From Mogibacterium sp. (GTDB lineage: Bacteria > Bacillota > Clostridia > Peptostreptococcales > Anaerovoracaceae), in NCBI GenBank assembly GCA_017515425.1, contig JAFWFU010000028.1, positions 1 through 56,759 of the forward strand: 56,759 nt of DNA, read 5' to 3'. Positions within the stretch are counted from its first letter, which is position 1; each line of letters starts with the position of its first letter. The notes beneath the pieces were generated by a model. That model made no database searches. It worked only from the letters and a program-made list of their open reading frames with translations, and was not told where the DNA came from. Shown here piece after piece: positions 32,133-41,651 of this stretch. A program made the position numbers and the translations under genes.

Positions 32133-32762
32133 TTAAAAGCCCAAATAATCATTCACTATTATCACATGAATTCTATTCGGCGTCATGGTAAATCTCGTAA
32201 TCAGAAACTGCCCGCAAATGCATTCAGGGCTGGTACAGTTATGGCATTGTCCCGTCTTGGCGCATGGAGTATTCCTTCCAAATCTCTGCACATTTACCGT
32301 AGCAGCCACATTCCTCGCCCTCTTAACGGCGGAGTCCAAATCAGGGCAGACCTTATTCATTCCAACTATCAGCACTACCTTCTTAGGACCGAAGCAATAT
32401 GCGGACAGTCTATTCCCCACCCCGTCGATATTGACGAGAATTCCGTCCTGAGTAATCGCATTGCAGCTTCCCAGATAAGCGTCTGCGTCATAGGCAGCCA
32501 GATATGCCGCCCTCTTATCTTCAATTTCCTCGCGGTCTATAAAATTATAATTTCCGCTTTTAAGTATATCAAAGAGCCCCAAATCCTTGACGCTTTGAGC
32601 TCCGCCCATGGTTACGCTGCTTCCCTCTCCAATCAGTTCGGTCGCGATTTTTATCGCCTCGTCTTTATCGGCGGCATAAAAGCCCTTCATATTGCGCTTC
32701 TCAAGCCCCTTGATGATATTCTGAGCTATCACGCTATTCCTCTTTGCTACGATCTCATTCAT
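32133..32762 (-). CDS. LUD-domain protein (LutC/YkgG-like)
   Basis: A 209-residue protein of the LUD family (EGSSVTMGGAQSVKDLGL, AYLGSCNAITQDGILVNIDG, KKVVLIVGMNKVCPD). The C-terminal CAKTGQCHNC...CICGQ cluster suggests a metal site. Members such as LutC take part in lactate oxidation with LutA/LutB, but these partners are absent here. A role in lactate or other hydroxy-acid metabolism is only probable. It converges with hsp20. Confidence 0.85.
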   Translation of the reverse strand: MNEIVAKRNSVIAQNIIKGLEKRNMKGFYAADKDEAIKIATELIGEGSSVTMGGAQSVKDLGLFDILKSGNYNFIDREEIEDKRAAYLAAYDADAYLGSCNAITQDGILVNIDGVGNRLSAYCFGPKKVVLIVGMNKVCPDLDSAVKRARNVAATVNVQRFGRNTPCAKTGQCHNCTSPECICGQFLITRFTMTPNRIHVIIVNDYLGF

Positions 32763-33127
32763 TCTTTACAACCCCTTTCATAAAATCATTATCCTTCATA
32801 TACAATAATTCTGCGCTCAAATATATGAGTTTTTCAGTAATTATCTGCCTGCATATACATATATGGGATATTATATAGCAGATTAGGACTAAATCCAATT
32901 CGCAAAACTCTCGCCCCGCAAAGTTCTTTGCAAAGTTCTTTATAAAACTCTAAGCAAAAAGACATCTCCCTTGAGACGCCTTTGTGCTAAGTTTATGTTA
33001 AGTTTAAGATTAGTCTGTTAGCCTGTGCTCAACTTAGGCTAAGGTTAAGGTTAAAGATAAGCTTGGACTTATGCTCCGTTTATATTCAGCTTATCCTTTC
33101 TACACCCTTTTTCCATTGAAGCCGCTC
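32763..33127. other. Intergenic region between the LUD and argF genes
   Basis: No gene. It contains two tandem copies of GCAAAGTTCTTT (32918-32941), a stretch rich in TAAGTTTA/TAAGGTTA repeats (~32990-33055), and a possible argF terminator (AAGATAAGCT pairing with AGCTTATCCTT, ~33054-33100). I see no RNA family that I recognise. Confidence 0.5.
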
Positions 33128-34111
33128 TTATAGCGTTGCCGCCATTACAGCCTTTATCGTATGCATTCTGTTTTCCGCCTCATCAAAGACGATTGACTGC
33201 GGGCTCTCGAAAACCTCATTGCTGACTTCCATATGGTCGACTCCGAAGAGCTCATACATCTCCTTCGCGACTTCCGTCTCAAGATCATGGAACGCAGGCA
33301 GACAATGCATGAATTTGCACTGAGGCCCCGCCATTTCCATAGTCTCCTTTTCGACGCTGTATTTCTTGAGCTCTGAAATCCTCTCGCTCCATTTCCCTAG
33401 AGGCTCGCCCATTGAGACCCATACATCAGTATAAATTATATCCGCACCAGGTACGGCTTCCACAGGCTCTTCAATGCACTCAATTATAGCACCCGTCTTT
33501 TTGGCGATTGTTTCGCATTTCTTCAGGAGCTTCTTGTCAGGAAAGTATTTCTTAGGAGCGCAGGCTACATAATGCATTCCCATCTTGGCGCAGCCTACCA
33601 TGAGGGAATTCCCCATATTGAAGCAGGCGTCGCCCATGAACACCAATTTCTTGCCTGCAAGCTCCCCGAAATGCTCCTTGATTGTGAGAAAATCCGCGAG
33701 TATCTGCGTCGGGTGAGACTCGTCCGTAAGCCCGTTCCAAACAGGCACGCCCGCATATTTCGCCAGCTCCTCCACCTTTTCCTGTCCGAAGCCTCTGTAT
33801 TCTATGCCGTCATACATTCTACCCAGCACTCGCGCCGTATCCGCAATCGACTCCTTGGTTCCCATTTGAGAACCGGAAGGGTCGAGATAGGTGGAATGCA
33901 TACCGAGATCCGCCGCAGCGACCTCAAAAGAACAGCGCGTGCGCGTGGAAGCCTTCTCAAATATTAGAGCAATATTCTTCCCCTCGTGAATGCGGTGCGG
34001 AATACCTTTCTTCTTATCTTCTTTCAGCTTAGCAGCAAGCTCCAAAAGCTCCGTTATCTCCTCTGCCCTCAAATCGAGCATCTTTAGTATGTTTTTTCCT
34101 TTCAGTGACAT
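33128..34111 (-). CDS. argF: Ornithine carbamoyltransferase
   Basis: A 327-residue enzyme making citrulline from ornithine and carbamoyl phosphate. The carbamoyl-phosphate loop is [21 protein letters not shown] the ornithine-binding motif, and MHCLPAFHD the catalytic Cys loop. An upstream TTG at 34117 is in frame, but the ATG at 34111, 7 nt after AAAGGG, is better. It diverges from argG across a regulated 306-bp gap. A catabolic arc enzyme is less likely because the neighbours are argG and argH. Confidence 0.94.
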   Translation of the reverse strand: MSLKGKNILKMLDLRAEEITELLELAAKLKEDKKKGIPHRIHEGKNIALIFEKASTRTRCSFEVAAADLGMHSTYLDPSGSQMGTKESIADTARVLGRMYDGIEYRGFGQEKVEELAKYAGVPVWNGLTDESHPTQILADFLTIKEHFGELAGKKLVFMGDACFNMGNSLMVGCAKMGMHYVACAPKKYFPDKKLLKKCETIAKKTGAIIECIEEPVEAVPGADIIYTDVWVSMGEPLGKWSERISELKKYSVEKETMEMAGPQCKFMHCLPAFHDLETEVAKEMYELFGVDHMEVSNEVFESPQSIVFDEAENRMHTIKAVMAATL

Positions 34112-34225
34112 TGTCAAACCCTTTCTTCCTTACTATCTTCTATCTGCATATATTCTCATCTGCATATCAAGTCGATGAATTATTGTTCAATCAAAGACGA
34201 AGTACTGCGATTATATGCAATATCT

Positions 34226-34269
34226 AGTATATTTATTCATATATTATTTATCAGGCTTCACCTTGTCAA
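34226..34269 (-). promoter_or_regulatory. argF promoter with ARG-box-like operator
   Basis: On the minus strand TTGACA (34269-34264), 17 bp, TAATAT (34246-34241), followed by TGAATAAATATACT (34239-34226), which matches the ARG-box consensus TGAATWWWWATTCA at 12 of 14 positions. ArgR binding at the transcription start would repress argF. Confidence 0.6.
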
Positions 34270-34322
34270 GCCTATATCAAGTATCTTTAGAGAAACAAAT
34301 ATCCGAATAATTGAAAGATTGC

Positions 34323-34372
34323 TGAATAAAATTACATTTTCTGTTGACAATCATTTTGCGTATATTTATAAT
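34323..34372 (+). promoter_or_regulatory. argG promoter with ARG-box-like operator
   Basis: TTGACA (34344-34349), 17 bp, TATAAT (34367-34372) is a perfect consensus promoter. TGAATAAAATTACA (34323-34336) just upstream matches the ARG-box consensus at 12 of 14 positions. Confidence 0.7.
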
Positions 34373-34417
34373 GTTGTTGTTATAAAAATACATTTTATCT
34401 AAAGAGAGGAAAGAACA

Positions 34418-35638
34418 ATGGCAGAGAAGAAATACAAGAAAATAGTGCTCGCATACTCGGGCGGACTTGACACATCTATTATCATTCCCTGGCTCAAGGA
34501 AAACTACGACAATCCCGAAATCATCGCAGTAGCCGGAAATGTCGGGCTTGCAGACGAACTCGAAGGGCTGGAGGAAAAGGCTATCAAGACAGGAGCTTCC
34601 AAGCTTATAGTGGCAGATCTTATCGACGAAATGGTTGATGATGTCATCATTCCGTCCCTCAAAATGGGAGCTAAATATGAACAATACCTCCTCGGTACAG
34701 CCTTCGCCAGACCTGTAATAGCTAAGAAGCTCGCCGAGGTTGCTCTGGCAGAGGGTGCCGATGCCGTCGCTCACGGCTGCACGGGAAAAGGAAACGACCA
34801 GGTGAGGTTTGAGCTTGCGCTGAAACGCTGGGCACCAGAAATCCCAATTATCGCACCATGGCGCGAATGGGATATAAAGTCGAGAGAACAGGAAATCGAC
34901 TATGCCGAGGCGCATAATGTGCCACTTAAAATCACGAGGGAGACCAACCATTCCAAGGATAAAAATCTGTGGCACCTCAGCCACGAGGGTCTCGATTTGG
35001 AAGATCCGACCACCGAGCCTCAGTATGAAAAAGAGGGCTTCCTCGAAATGGGCGTCTCCCCCATTCAGGCACCTGATGAGCCTACATATATAACCATAGG
35101 CTTCGAAGCCGGTGCTCCTGTATCTCTCAACGGGGAGAAGATGAAGGCGAGTAAGATAATTGAGAAGCTAAACGAGGTAGGCGGTGCCAACGGCATAGGA
35201 ATACTTGATATTATCGAAAACAGACTTATCGGCATGAAGGTTCGCGGCGTTTATGAGACCCCGGGCGGAACTATCCTCTATTTCGCCCACGAGAGACTCG
35301 AAGCTCTGACAATGGATAAGGAGACTCAGCACCTCAAGAAAAAGCTCGCCGTAGACTATGCGGATATGCTCTATAACGGCAAATGGTATTCTCCTCTGCA
35401 AGAGGCTCTGACGGCTTTCGCTAACGAAGCGAATAAGAATGTTACGGGAGAAGTCAAGCTCAAGCTTTACAAGGGAAATATCATTCCGGCGGGTACGACC
35501 TCGCCTAAGTCTCTCTACTCAGAGGAGCTCGCGTCATTTGGTGAAACGGCATTCGACCACTCGCAGTCCACAGGTTTCATCAATATTTGGGGGCTTCCGA
35601 CGCTCGCCATGGCGTTGCTCGAAAACGGCAAACTATAG
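34418..35638 (+). CDS. argG: Argininosuccinate synthase
   Basis: A 406-residue enzyme joining citrulline and aspartate with ATP. The N-type ATP pyrophosphatase loop is [21 protein letters not shown] and [10 protein letters not shown] are further family signatures. Length is normal. The SD AGAGAGGAAAG precedes the ATG. It is followed by argH in the same direction and runs from a strong promoter that ArgR may control. Confidence 0.97.
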   Translation: MAEKKYKKIVLAYSGGLDTSIIIPWLKENYDNPEIIAVAGNVGLADELEGLEEKAIKTGASKLIVADLIDEMVDDVIIPSLKMGAKYEQYLLGTAFARPVIAKKLAEVALAEGADAVAHGCTGKGNDQVRFELALKRWAPEIPIIAPWREWDIKSREQEIDYAEAHNVPLKITRETNHSKDKNLWHLSHEGLDLEDPTTEPQYEKEGFLEMGVSPIQAPDEPTYITIGFEAGAPVSLNGEKMKASKIIEKLNEVGGANGIGILDIIENRLIGMKVRGVYETPGGTILYFAHERLEALTMDKETQHLKKKLAVDYADMLYNGKWYSPLQEALTAFANEANKNVTGEVKLKLYKGNIIPAGTTSPKSLYSEELASFGETAFDHSQSTGFINIWGLPTLAMALLENGKL

Positions 35639-35654
35639 TCAGAAGCGTAGAGGC

Positions 35655-35685
35655 AAAACAAAACAAAACAATACAATACAATACA
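35655..35685. repeat. Short AC-rich pentanucleotide repeat between argG and argH
   Basis: AAAAC repeated, then AATAC repeated (three copies), ends at CAGGA. A similar ATACAA-rich stretch lies upstream of tig (~27810-27880). Confidence 0.6.
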
Positions 35686-35755
35686 GGACTAGGATAGGAT
35701 ATAGTAAAATATAAAAGAAGCAGTATAAATTGTTTCAGACAGGTGCATATAAGAT

Positions 35756-37132
35756 ATGAATAAGCTATGGGCAGGTAGGACAGCCGGAAAGACGGCGAGC
35801 CTTGTCGACGAGATAAATTCCTCCATAGGCGTCGATATGAGGCTTTATAAACAGGATATAGCCGGCAGTATTGCACATGCCAAGATGATGGCTAAGCAGG
35901 GAATCATAGAGCAGGCGTCAGCCAATGCTATAATCGAAGGACTCATTTCAATCGAGCAGGATATAAGCTCTGGTGCTCTTGAGATAGATTTGACTGCCGA
36001 GGACATACATATGTTTGTGGAGCAGGAACTCACCAATCGAATTGGAGATACGGGCAAAATGCTCCACACCGCCCGAAGCAGAAACGACCAAGTGGCGCTT
36101 GACACCAAGATATACTGCGCAGAGGAGATTGCGAATATCGACGCTCTGCTGGTTCAGCTTATGAGGGTTCTTGCGGACAAAGCAGAGTCATCAGCCGAAA
36201 TCATAATGCCTGGATATACTCATTTGCAGCACGCCCAACCCGTCTCATTCGGACAGCATATGCTCGCATATGCCATGATGTTTGAAAGAGACAGAGAACG
36301 CCTCGCGGACTGCAAGAAGCGCATTCTCGCTAGGTCTCCGATAGGAGCCTGCGCCTTGGCAGGCACCACCTTCGATATAGACAGGGATTTCGAAGCGGAG
36401 CTTTTGGGTTTCAGCGGAATTGCCATGAACAGCATGGACGCCGTCTCAGACAGAGACCACTTCATAGAGTTTATATCGGCAATGGCTGTAATTATGATGC
36501 ATATATCGAGGCTGTCCGAGGAGATAATCACATGGGCGAGCTCGGAGTTCGGCTTTATTAAACTTCCCGACGAATACACGACGGGCTCATCTATCATGCC
36601 CCAAAAGAAAAACCCCGACGTGGCGGAGCTTTGCAGAGGCAAGACCGGCAGGGTTTACGGAAACCTCATATCGCTTCTTACGACCCTAAAAGGTCTACCT
36701 CTCGCGTACAACAAAGATATACAAGAGGATAAGCTTCCTCTCTTTGATTCTGCAGAGACAGTCTCCATCTGCCTGGAAGCCTTCATAGAGATAGTGGAAG
36801 TAATGCAGGTGAACGAGCAAAATATGTATGAATCCGCCAAGGTCGGATATATCAACGCAACCGACCTCGCAGACTACCTCGTGGTAAAGGGAATGCCTTT
36901 CAGAGATGCCTATAATATTTCCGGCAAAATCGTCTCATACTGCATAGGAAGAGGCGTTGCGCTTGAGGATCTCCCAATCGAAGAATATAGGCAATTCTCC
37001 GATTTGATAGACTCCGACGTCCATAACAGGCTCTCATTAAAAACCTGCATGGAGAAGCGCAATTCACAAGGCGGCACCTCTCCTGAGCAGGTGATGAAAC
37101 AGATTGAATATATAAGGGCTATTCTCGACTAG
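35756..37132 (+). CDS. argH: Argininosuccinate lyase
   Basis: A 458-residue enzyme of the fumarase/aspartase superfamily that splits argininosuccinate into arginine and fumarate. GSSIMPQKKNPD is the superfamily signature with the mobile catalytic Ser loop; HTARSRNDQVALD and TPGYTHLQHAQP-like motifs are also present. The SD is weak (AGGTG). It follows argG after 117 bp and ends at a bidirectional terminator. Confidence 0.96.
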   Translation: MNKLWAGRTAGKTASLVDEINSSIGVDMRLYKQDIAGSIAHAKMMAKQGIIEQASANAIIEGLISIEQDISSGALEIDLTAEDIHMFVEQELTNRIGDTGKMLHTARSRNDQVALDTKIYCAEEIANIDALLVQLMRVLADKAESSAEIIMPGYTHLQHAQPVSFGQHMLAYAMMFERDRERLADCKKRILARSPIGACALAGTTFDIDRDFEAELLGFSGIAMNSMDAVSDRDHFIEFISAMAVIMMHISRLSEEIITWASSEFGFIKLPDEYTTGSSIMPQKKNPDVAELCRGKTGRVYGNLISLLTTLKGLPLAYNKDIQEDKLPLFDSAETVSICLEAFIEIVEVMQVNEQNMYESAKVGYINATDLADYLVVKGMPFRDAYNISGKIVSYCIGRGVALEDLPIEEYRQFSDLIDSDVHNRLSLKTCMEKRNSQGGTSPEQVMKQIEYIRAILD

Positions 37133-37211
37133 CCGGAAGCCCCGTCTTAATGACTTTTGAAGCTTTTGAGGCATTTAAAGACTTTGAAGACTTTGAAGTT
37201 TTGAAGATTAG

Positions 37212-37240
37212 GAAGGCTTAGGAATTCTAAGCCTTCTTTA
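37212..37240. terminator. Bidirectional terminator between argH and the ArsC-like gene
   Basis: GAAGGCTTAG (37212-37221) pairs with CTAAGCCTTC (37227-37236), followed by TTTAATTT on the plus strand. It includes the stop codon of the convergent ArsC-like gene. Confidence 0.75.
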
Positions 37241-37589
37241 ATTTCTCCTCCCACTCTGCCTCGCGAAATCCCGTTAGCACGAAATCATCTCCTATAAGCA
37301 ACGGTCTTTTTACCAGCATTCCGTCTGTGGCGAGCAGCGCATACTGCTCATCTTCGCTCATGCTCGGCAGTTTCTTCGCAAGCTCTAGTTCCCTATACTG
37401 AATACCGCTCGTATTGAAAAACCTCTTGAGCGGCATTCCGCTCTTCGCATGATATGCCCTCAGATCCTCCTCGCTGGGATTGTCTCCCTTTATGTCTCTA
37501 AGTTCATATTCAACGCCCTTCTCGTCCAGCCATTTGAGCGCCTTCTTACAAGTCGAGCACCTCTCATAGCAATATACCTTAATCATCAT
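37227..37589 (-). CDS. ArsC/Spx-family protein (YffB-like)
   Basis: A 120-residue thioredoxin-fold protein with an N-terminal CxxC (YERCSTCKKALKWL) and the family's RDIKGDNPSEEDL and VKRPLLIGDDFVLTGF motifs. It could be an arsenate-reductase-like thiol protein or an Spx-type regulator. The extended MPLKRFFNTSGIQYREL region is nearer YffB/ArsC-like proteins. No ars genes are nearby. Two adjacent ATGs follow the SD GAGGAGG. Confidence 0.85.
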   Translation of the reverse strand: MMIKVYCYERCSTCKKALKWLDEKGVEYELRDIKGDNPSEEDLRAYHAKSGMPLKRFFNTSGIQYRELELAKKLPSMSEDEQYALLATDGMLVKRPLLIGDDFVLTGFREAEWEEKLKKA

Positions 37590-37606
37590 CTTCCTCCTCT
37601 TATCAT

Positions 37607-38023
37607 TTATTCTACTTCAAATTCTATTTGATCAATACCTGTAACCGTCATCGGAGTTACCCACCTATTGTTAATATGGTTAGAGCCCATCAAAGTAAAA
37701 ATAAGTATTATCAAATTGCCCATTGGAATGAGTCTGAATAAAATGAACCAACCGGATATATTGACATCATGCAGCCGCCTTACCGTTATGGAGAGCGTAG
37801 GAATAAGTATCGCAAGTGTAAACACTCCACAAGCAAAGATTGAGATTGTCAAAATAATATCCTCTGCCTCGTAGGGTAAAACTACGCAGATAACCGCGAA
37901 GAAAATTCCACCGATAAGATACACCGCATAATTTAACAATATCGCAGTCCAATATTCACCTCTGCTGGTAACACCGTCGAAATCTCCATAATTACTCCAA
38001 AATCTTTTATATATTTCTAACAT
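37607..38023 (-). CDS. DUF805 membrane protein
   Basis: 138 residues with about four membrane helices. FWSNYGDFDGVTSRGEYW is the N-terminal DUF805 signature, and VRRLHDVNISGWFIL the conserved central loop. Function is unknown; the family often sits with other small envelope proteins. The SD AAAGGGGGG precedes the ATG. Confidence 0.88.
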   Translation of the reverse strand: MLEIYKRFWSNYGDFDGVTSRGEYWTAILLNYAVYLIGGIFFAVICVVLPYEAEDIILTISIFACGVFTLAILIPTLSITVRRLHDVNISGWFILFRLIPMGNLIILIFTLMGSNHINNRWVTPMTVTGIDQIEFEVE

Positions 38024-38111
38024 ATTTCCCCCCTTTAATTGTTCTGCACTCTGGCTGTAATAGCATTGCGATTTCCATGTCGACTTCTCATTATTATGAG
38101 AAACGTCGCAA

Positions 38112-38393
38112 TCACTTCTTTTCTATCTTATATCCCATTTTCGTGATCAGTTTCAGAGTTTCTATAGCCGTTTTTCTGTCATATTCCTTCTCATGCTCGG
38201 GAAGCTCATCATAGGGAATGAGCATGGGCGAGGTCTTTTTCTCGGGATCCTTCCCCGTTCCATAAGTCCAGCCCTCGGCGATCCTGCCCGCCGCCCACAC
38301 ATCATGGACATTTTCCGCAATCATCTCAGTTAAATCCAAGAGTTCCTCTGAAAGCTGCACATCTTCAGTATCAACCGGTTTTGGGATATACAT
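38112..38393 (-). CDS. RyR-domain protein
   Basis: A 93-residue protein that is a single RyR domain, named after the ryanodine receptor repeat (LTEMIAENVHDVWAAGRIAEGWTYG, LIPYDELPEHEKEYDRKTAIETLKLI). Bacterial single-domain versions exist, and the family is thought to bind nucleotide-like ligands, but no enzyme role is known. The SD AAAGGAGA precedes the ATG. It lies between a DUF805 and a zinc-ribbon gene. Confidence 0.88.
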   Translation of the reverse strand: MYIPKPVDTEDVQLSEELLDLTEMIAENVHDVWAAGRIAEGWTYGTGKDPEKKTSPMLIPYDELPEHEKEYDRKTAIETLKLITKMGYKIEKK

Positions 38394-38478
38394 TCAATTT
38401 CTCCTTTATGGCAAATTCTTATTTTTCGCTCTTTATGAGAGCCTATACTGCCATATAATTATATATCACATATCTCTC

Positions 38479-38727
38479 TTAATACAGTTCCACGTTTTGC
38501 ATTATTTCTTCCTTATTTCTGCCATTTACTTCGATGCCGTGTTCACAGATAGGGCAAATCAATATTTTCTTAATAGAATACGGTATTATTGGTATAAAGA
38601 ACAGAGTAAACCATGACGTTATTTTAATTAACACCCATCTCGATTGATTATTGCAGTGCTTGCAAATCAGCTCTTCTTTATAATGTCCAATCGTCTTTCT
38701 TGTCGTCTTCCATCCCCAAATTATCAT
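38479..38727 (-). CDS. Small zinc-ribbon membrane protein
   Basis: 82 residues. CKHCNNQ and CPICEHG form a four-Cys zinc ribbon, separated by one hydrophobic segment (WFTLFFIPIIPYSIKKI). The frame is open to 38841, but the ATG at 38727 follows a perfect SD (AAGGAGGT), so the longer N-terminus is not used. Function is unknown; zinc-ribbon proteins of this size are common next to flotillin-like and DUF805 genes. Confidence 0.8.
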   Translation of the reverse strand: MIIWGWKTTRKTIGHYKEELICKHCNNQSRWVLIKITSWFTLFFIPIIPYSIKKILICPICEHGIEVNGRNKEEIMQNVELY

Positions 38728-38995
38728 TATGCTTACCTCCTTAAATCTCTTTTGACGCTGTTGGTGATAACATTTTGAGAAGTAATCAAAATGCCACAGG
38801 GTCTGTTCACTTGTTTTAACTTGGCTATAGTCTAATGCCAAATCCGCCTCCGCACCATGACAATGATTGAAGAATTCTGCTGCCTGTTTTTACTTTATCT
38901 GCAAAATATCAGAGCCTTTTATGCAAATGCTCCGACCGTCTAAGCATGATTTGCTCCTAAATTATTCTCCGTGAAATATTCTCCATAAAAGCTGA

Positions 38996-39017
38996 GCGGC
39001 AGCCGTCAGACTGCCGC
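38996..39017 (-). terminator. Terminator downstream of the flotillin gene
   Basis: GCGGCAG pairs with CTGCCGC around 8 nt, followed on the minus strand by TCAGCTTTTA. Confidence 0.5.
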
Positions 39018-39048
39018 ACATTTCGCTCCTCTTATTCAAATTGTAATC

Positions 39049-40548
39049 TTAGTCATCTAGGATTTCCTTCTGAATCTTTGACAGTTTATCGGATACAATC
39101 TCCTCAGACTTAGGGTCAACTTCGAGCTTTATATGCTTGTCGCGTTTTGCCTCGATAGTCTGCGATTTCAGTATCTCCCTCAAATCAACCCCTGTCGCCT
39201 CAGTCATGGTATCAAATATCTGCTTCATAATTACGGGGCTCATTCCCGAAATCGAAGCCGCTCCGTCTCCGTTTCCGCTGTCGTAGATATTGAGGTTGTC
39301 GATAGCTGAAATCGGCTCTGCCACGCTCTTCGCTACTTCCGGCAGTACGTTCACGAGCATTTGTGCGATAGCTGCGTTATTGTACTTCTGATAAGCCTCA
39401 GCCTTCTTTTCCATGGCAGCAGCTTCCGCTTCACCTCGCGCCCTAATCGCAGCGGCTTCCGCCTCACCCTTGGCTCTGATACCCTCGGCTTGCTGCTCGA
39501 GAGCATATCTAACCGCCTCGGCTTCTTTCTGCTTTTGAATGAGCGCAGCCTCAGCATCCTGCTGGCGTCTGTATTTGTCCGCGTCCGCCTGTCTCTCTAT
39601 CTCTGCGGAAAGCTCCTGTTTCTTTACGGCAACAGCCTTTTCCTTCAATTCCGCTTCCCTCTCCGTCTTGGCGATTTCTGCATTTACGGAGGCGGTATTG
39701 ATTGCTTTTAGCTGTTCCTGTTCCTGGATTTTGTAAGCTGCGTCGGCAACAGCCTGAGCCGTATCCTCCTGCTTCTTCAAATCCGCCCTCTTGATTGCGA
39801 GCTGATTCTGACGCTCGGCAATATCCGTATCGGACTGAACCTTAGCCTCATTGGCTTCCCTCGCCGCCTTCGCCTGAGCGATAGCCACGTCTCTGTCAGC
39901 ATTCGCCTTCGCGATTGACGCATCCTTTTGGATTTGAGACATATTATCCTGTCCAAGCTGTGGGATAAGGTCGTTCTCATCCGTAATCTTCTGAATATTG
40001 CAGGATATTATTTCAATACCCAGCGCATTCATATCCTTTTGAGCCTTAGACTGTACCTCATCTCCGAATTTCTTACGGTCGTTGCAAAGCTCTCTCAGAG
40101 ATACCGTACCGATAATCTCTCTCATATTACCCTGCAAGGAGTCGACAAGCGCTGACGCAATCCTATCTTCATCCATATTCAGGAAGTTCTTAGCCGCGAG
40201 GTCAATCCCTCTCACGGTCTGCTCCATGCCTTCGACGCCTATAAGAACGTCACCCTCGGTCATAACTCTGACCTTGCAAACGGCATCAATATCCACTCCG
40301 ATATAATCGTAAGTCGGTATAAAACCATTAGTCTTTACGTCGATACTGATTTGCTTGACTATGAGCAAGTCCTTTCTCTCAAGGAAGGGGATCATAATTC
40401 CCGCTTTCGCAATCAGTATTCTCGGCTTTCTCCTGAGTCCTGAAATGATATATGCCTTATCAGGCGGTGCTTTGACATATCCAAGCACAAAGAGAAGTAT
40501 GATGAGTGCAATTATTATAATGGCTGCAATGCTTGCAAATTCGAACAT
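39049..40548 (-). CDS. floT: Flotillin-family SPFH membrane protein
   Basis: 499 residues. An N-terminal hydrophobic hairpin (IAAIIIIALIILLFVLGYV) anchors it to the inner face of the membrane. The SPFH/band-7 domain spans ~30-190 (VDAVCKVRVMTEGDVLIGVEG). A long Ala/Glu/Lys coiled coil (~200-400, EAEAAAIRARGEAEAA) and the flotillin C-terminus (~400-499) follow. It resembles B. subtilis FloT, which organises membrane microdomains. The usual NfeD partner gene is not adjacent. The SD AGGAGGGTA precedes the ATG. Confidence 0.88.
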   Translation of the reverse strand: MFEFASIAAIIIIALIILLFVLGYVKAPPDKAYIISGLRRKPRILIAKAGIMIPFLERKDLLIVKQISIDVKTNGFIPTYDYIGVDIDAVCKVRVMTEGDVLIGVEGMEQTVRGIDLAAKNFLNMDEDRIASALVDSLQGNMREIIGTVSLRELCNDRKKFGDEVQSKAQKDMNALGIEIISCNIQKITDENDLIPQLGQDNMSQIQKDASIAKANADRDVAIAQAKAAREANEAKVQSDTDIAERQNQLAIKRADLKKQEDTAQAVADAAYKIQEQEQLKAINTASVNAEIAKTEREAELKEKAVAVKKQELSAEIERQADADKYRRQQDAEAALIQKQKEAEAVRYALEQQAEGIRAKGEAEAAAIRARGEAEAAAMEKKAEAYQKYNNAAIAQMLVNVLPEVAKSVAEPISAIDNLNIYDSGNGDGAASISGMSPVIMKQIFDTMTEATGVDLREILKSQTIEAKRDKHIKLEVDPKSEEIVSDKLSKIQKEILDD

Positions 40549-40617
40549 ATTACTACCCTCCTTTGTTCATCTGCTATATCCTAGCTAAATATTAATACCA
40601 AGACCATATGCGCTCCA

Positions 40618-40660
40618 TGACAAGGTCTGAAAAATCCCGTCCCTTTTTTGACATTGTCTG
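40618..40660. repeat. Dispersed GGGACGG-type repeat, imperfect palindrome
   Basis: GACAA...TTGTC arms enclose TCCCGTCCC (GGGACGGGA on the minus strand) upstream of the flotillin gene. A related GGGGACGGTTT stretch is at 5799-5822. Confidence 0.4.
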
Positions 40661-40750
40661 CAAAAAATCATGGCAATTTTTGCGAATGCTTTATTATGCT
40701 ATCATGCTAATCCGCTGCCGTTCCATTTTCTGCTAAGTCATTCGGCATTT

Positions 40751-40783
40751 GCCGATATGCGAACGATATGCGAAGAATATGCG
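40751..40783. repeat. Three 11-bp tandem repeats at the nitroreductase gene end
   Basis: GCCGATATGCG, AACGATATGCG and AAGAATATGCG occupy 40751-40761, 40762-40772 and 40773-40783, ending at the nitroreductase stop codon (40784). The 11-bp period is one helical turn. Confidence 0.7.
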
Positions 40784-41509
40784 TCAATAAAATTGTTTCA
40801 GATATTCTTCTACGGATCTGGTCATCTCTTTTGAAAAATCGGAGTTGAATTTCCTCTCGCAAAACGCCTTAATCCACGAGTCATACTCTTTACCGTCCAT
40901 GCCCTTACCTATCATCTCGCGTAGCTCCTCTTCGTCCATGCGTCTGTACTCATTTTCATGGACTATATGTTTTAGATCCGAACGCCTGGGCTTTTCCCGA
41001 TTTTTTTGTTGCTCCGTCGGATAGCCGAATACGAGCAGGGCCACAGGGAAAACATAGTCAGGAAGTCCCAGTATATCTCTTTGCTCTTCGATATTCTCCA
41101 TTATATCACCGATATAACAGGAACCTATTCCGTATGACTCAGCAGCTACTACCGCATTCTGCGCTGCGATAACTGCGTCGCAGACAGCCAGCATTAAATC
41201 TCCAACGCCGGGATCCCTCGGCATACAGCCTGAGCTCTTAAACGCCTCATGCCATTTCAGACAGTCCGCACAAAAGACGAGCACGAGCTTTCCCTTCGCT
41301 ATGAATGGCTGATTATCGCAGGAGAGAGCAAGCCTGTCGAGCTTGGACTGACTGCTCACTCGGATAATGGTGTAAAGCTGCTGGTTGCCCGCCGTCGGCG
41401 CCATAGTCGCAGCAGTAAGTATCTCATGCACGACATCCTCGTCAATCGTCTTATCAGTAAAAGCCCTCACCGACTTTCTTTCAAATAACTGTCTTATTAC
41501 TTCGTTCAT
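40784..41509 (-). CDS. Flavin nitroreductase (NfsA/FRP-like)
   Basis: A 241-residue FMN-dependent nitroreductase. ERKSVRAFTDKTI is the N-terminal FMN-binding signature, and ATMAPTAGNQQLYTI and GSCYIGDIMENIEE are further family motifs. Length and C-terminal region fit NfsA/FRP enzymes that reduce nitroaromatics or flavin. The SD is weak. It has its own gap downstream of the AEC gene. Confidence 0.88.
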   Translation of the reverse strand: MNEVIRQLFERKSVRAFTDKTIDEDVVHEILTAATMAPTAGNQQLYTIIRVSSQSKLDRLALSCDNQPFIAKGKLVLVFCADCLKWHEAFKSSGCMPRDPGVGDLMLAVCDAVIAAQNAVVAAESYGIGSCYIGDIMENIEEQRDILGLPDYVFPVALLVFGYPTEQQKNREKPRRSDLKHIVHENEYRRMDEEELREMIGKGMDGKEYDSWIKAFCERKFNSDFSKEMTRSVEEYLKQFY

Positions 41510-41651
41510 TGCCGCCCCAAAAGCCGGAAACTATTCCTAGAAATATCTGCCGCATAAAAAATCCGCACTATATTGTTTGTTATTATGAACTACCTTATTT
41601 ATCATTATGCACTTCCGCGAATTGGTATTATCCACGGAGAGCTTTATACCC

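Noticed and set aside
34277..34984. 235-residue frame antisense to argG and the argG leader
   Set aside because: It covers the argG promoter and shows no known domain or SD; a shadow.
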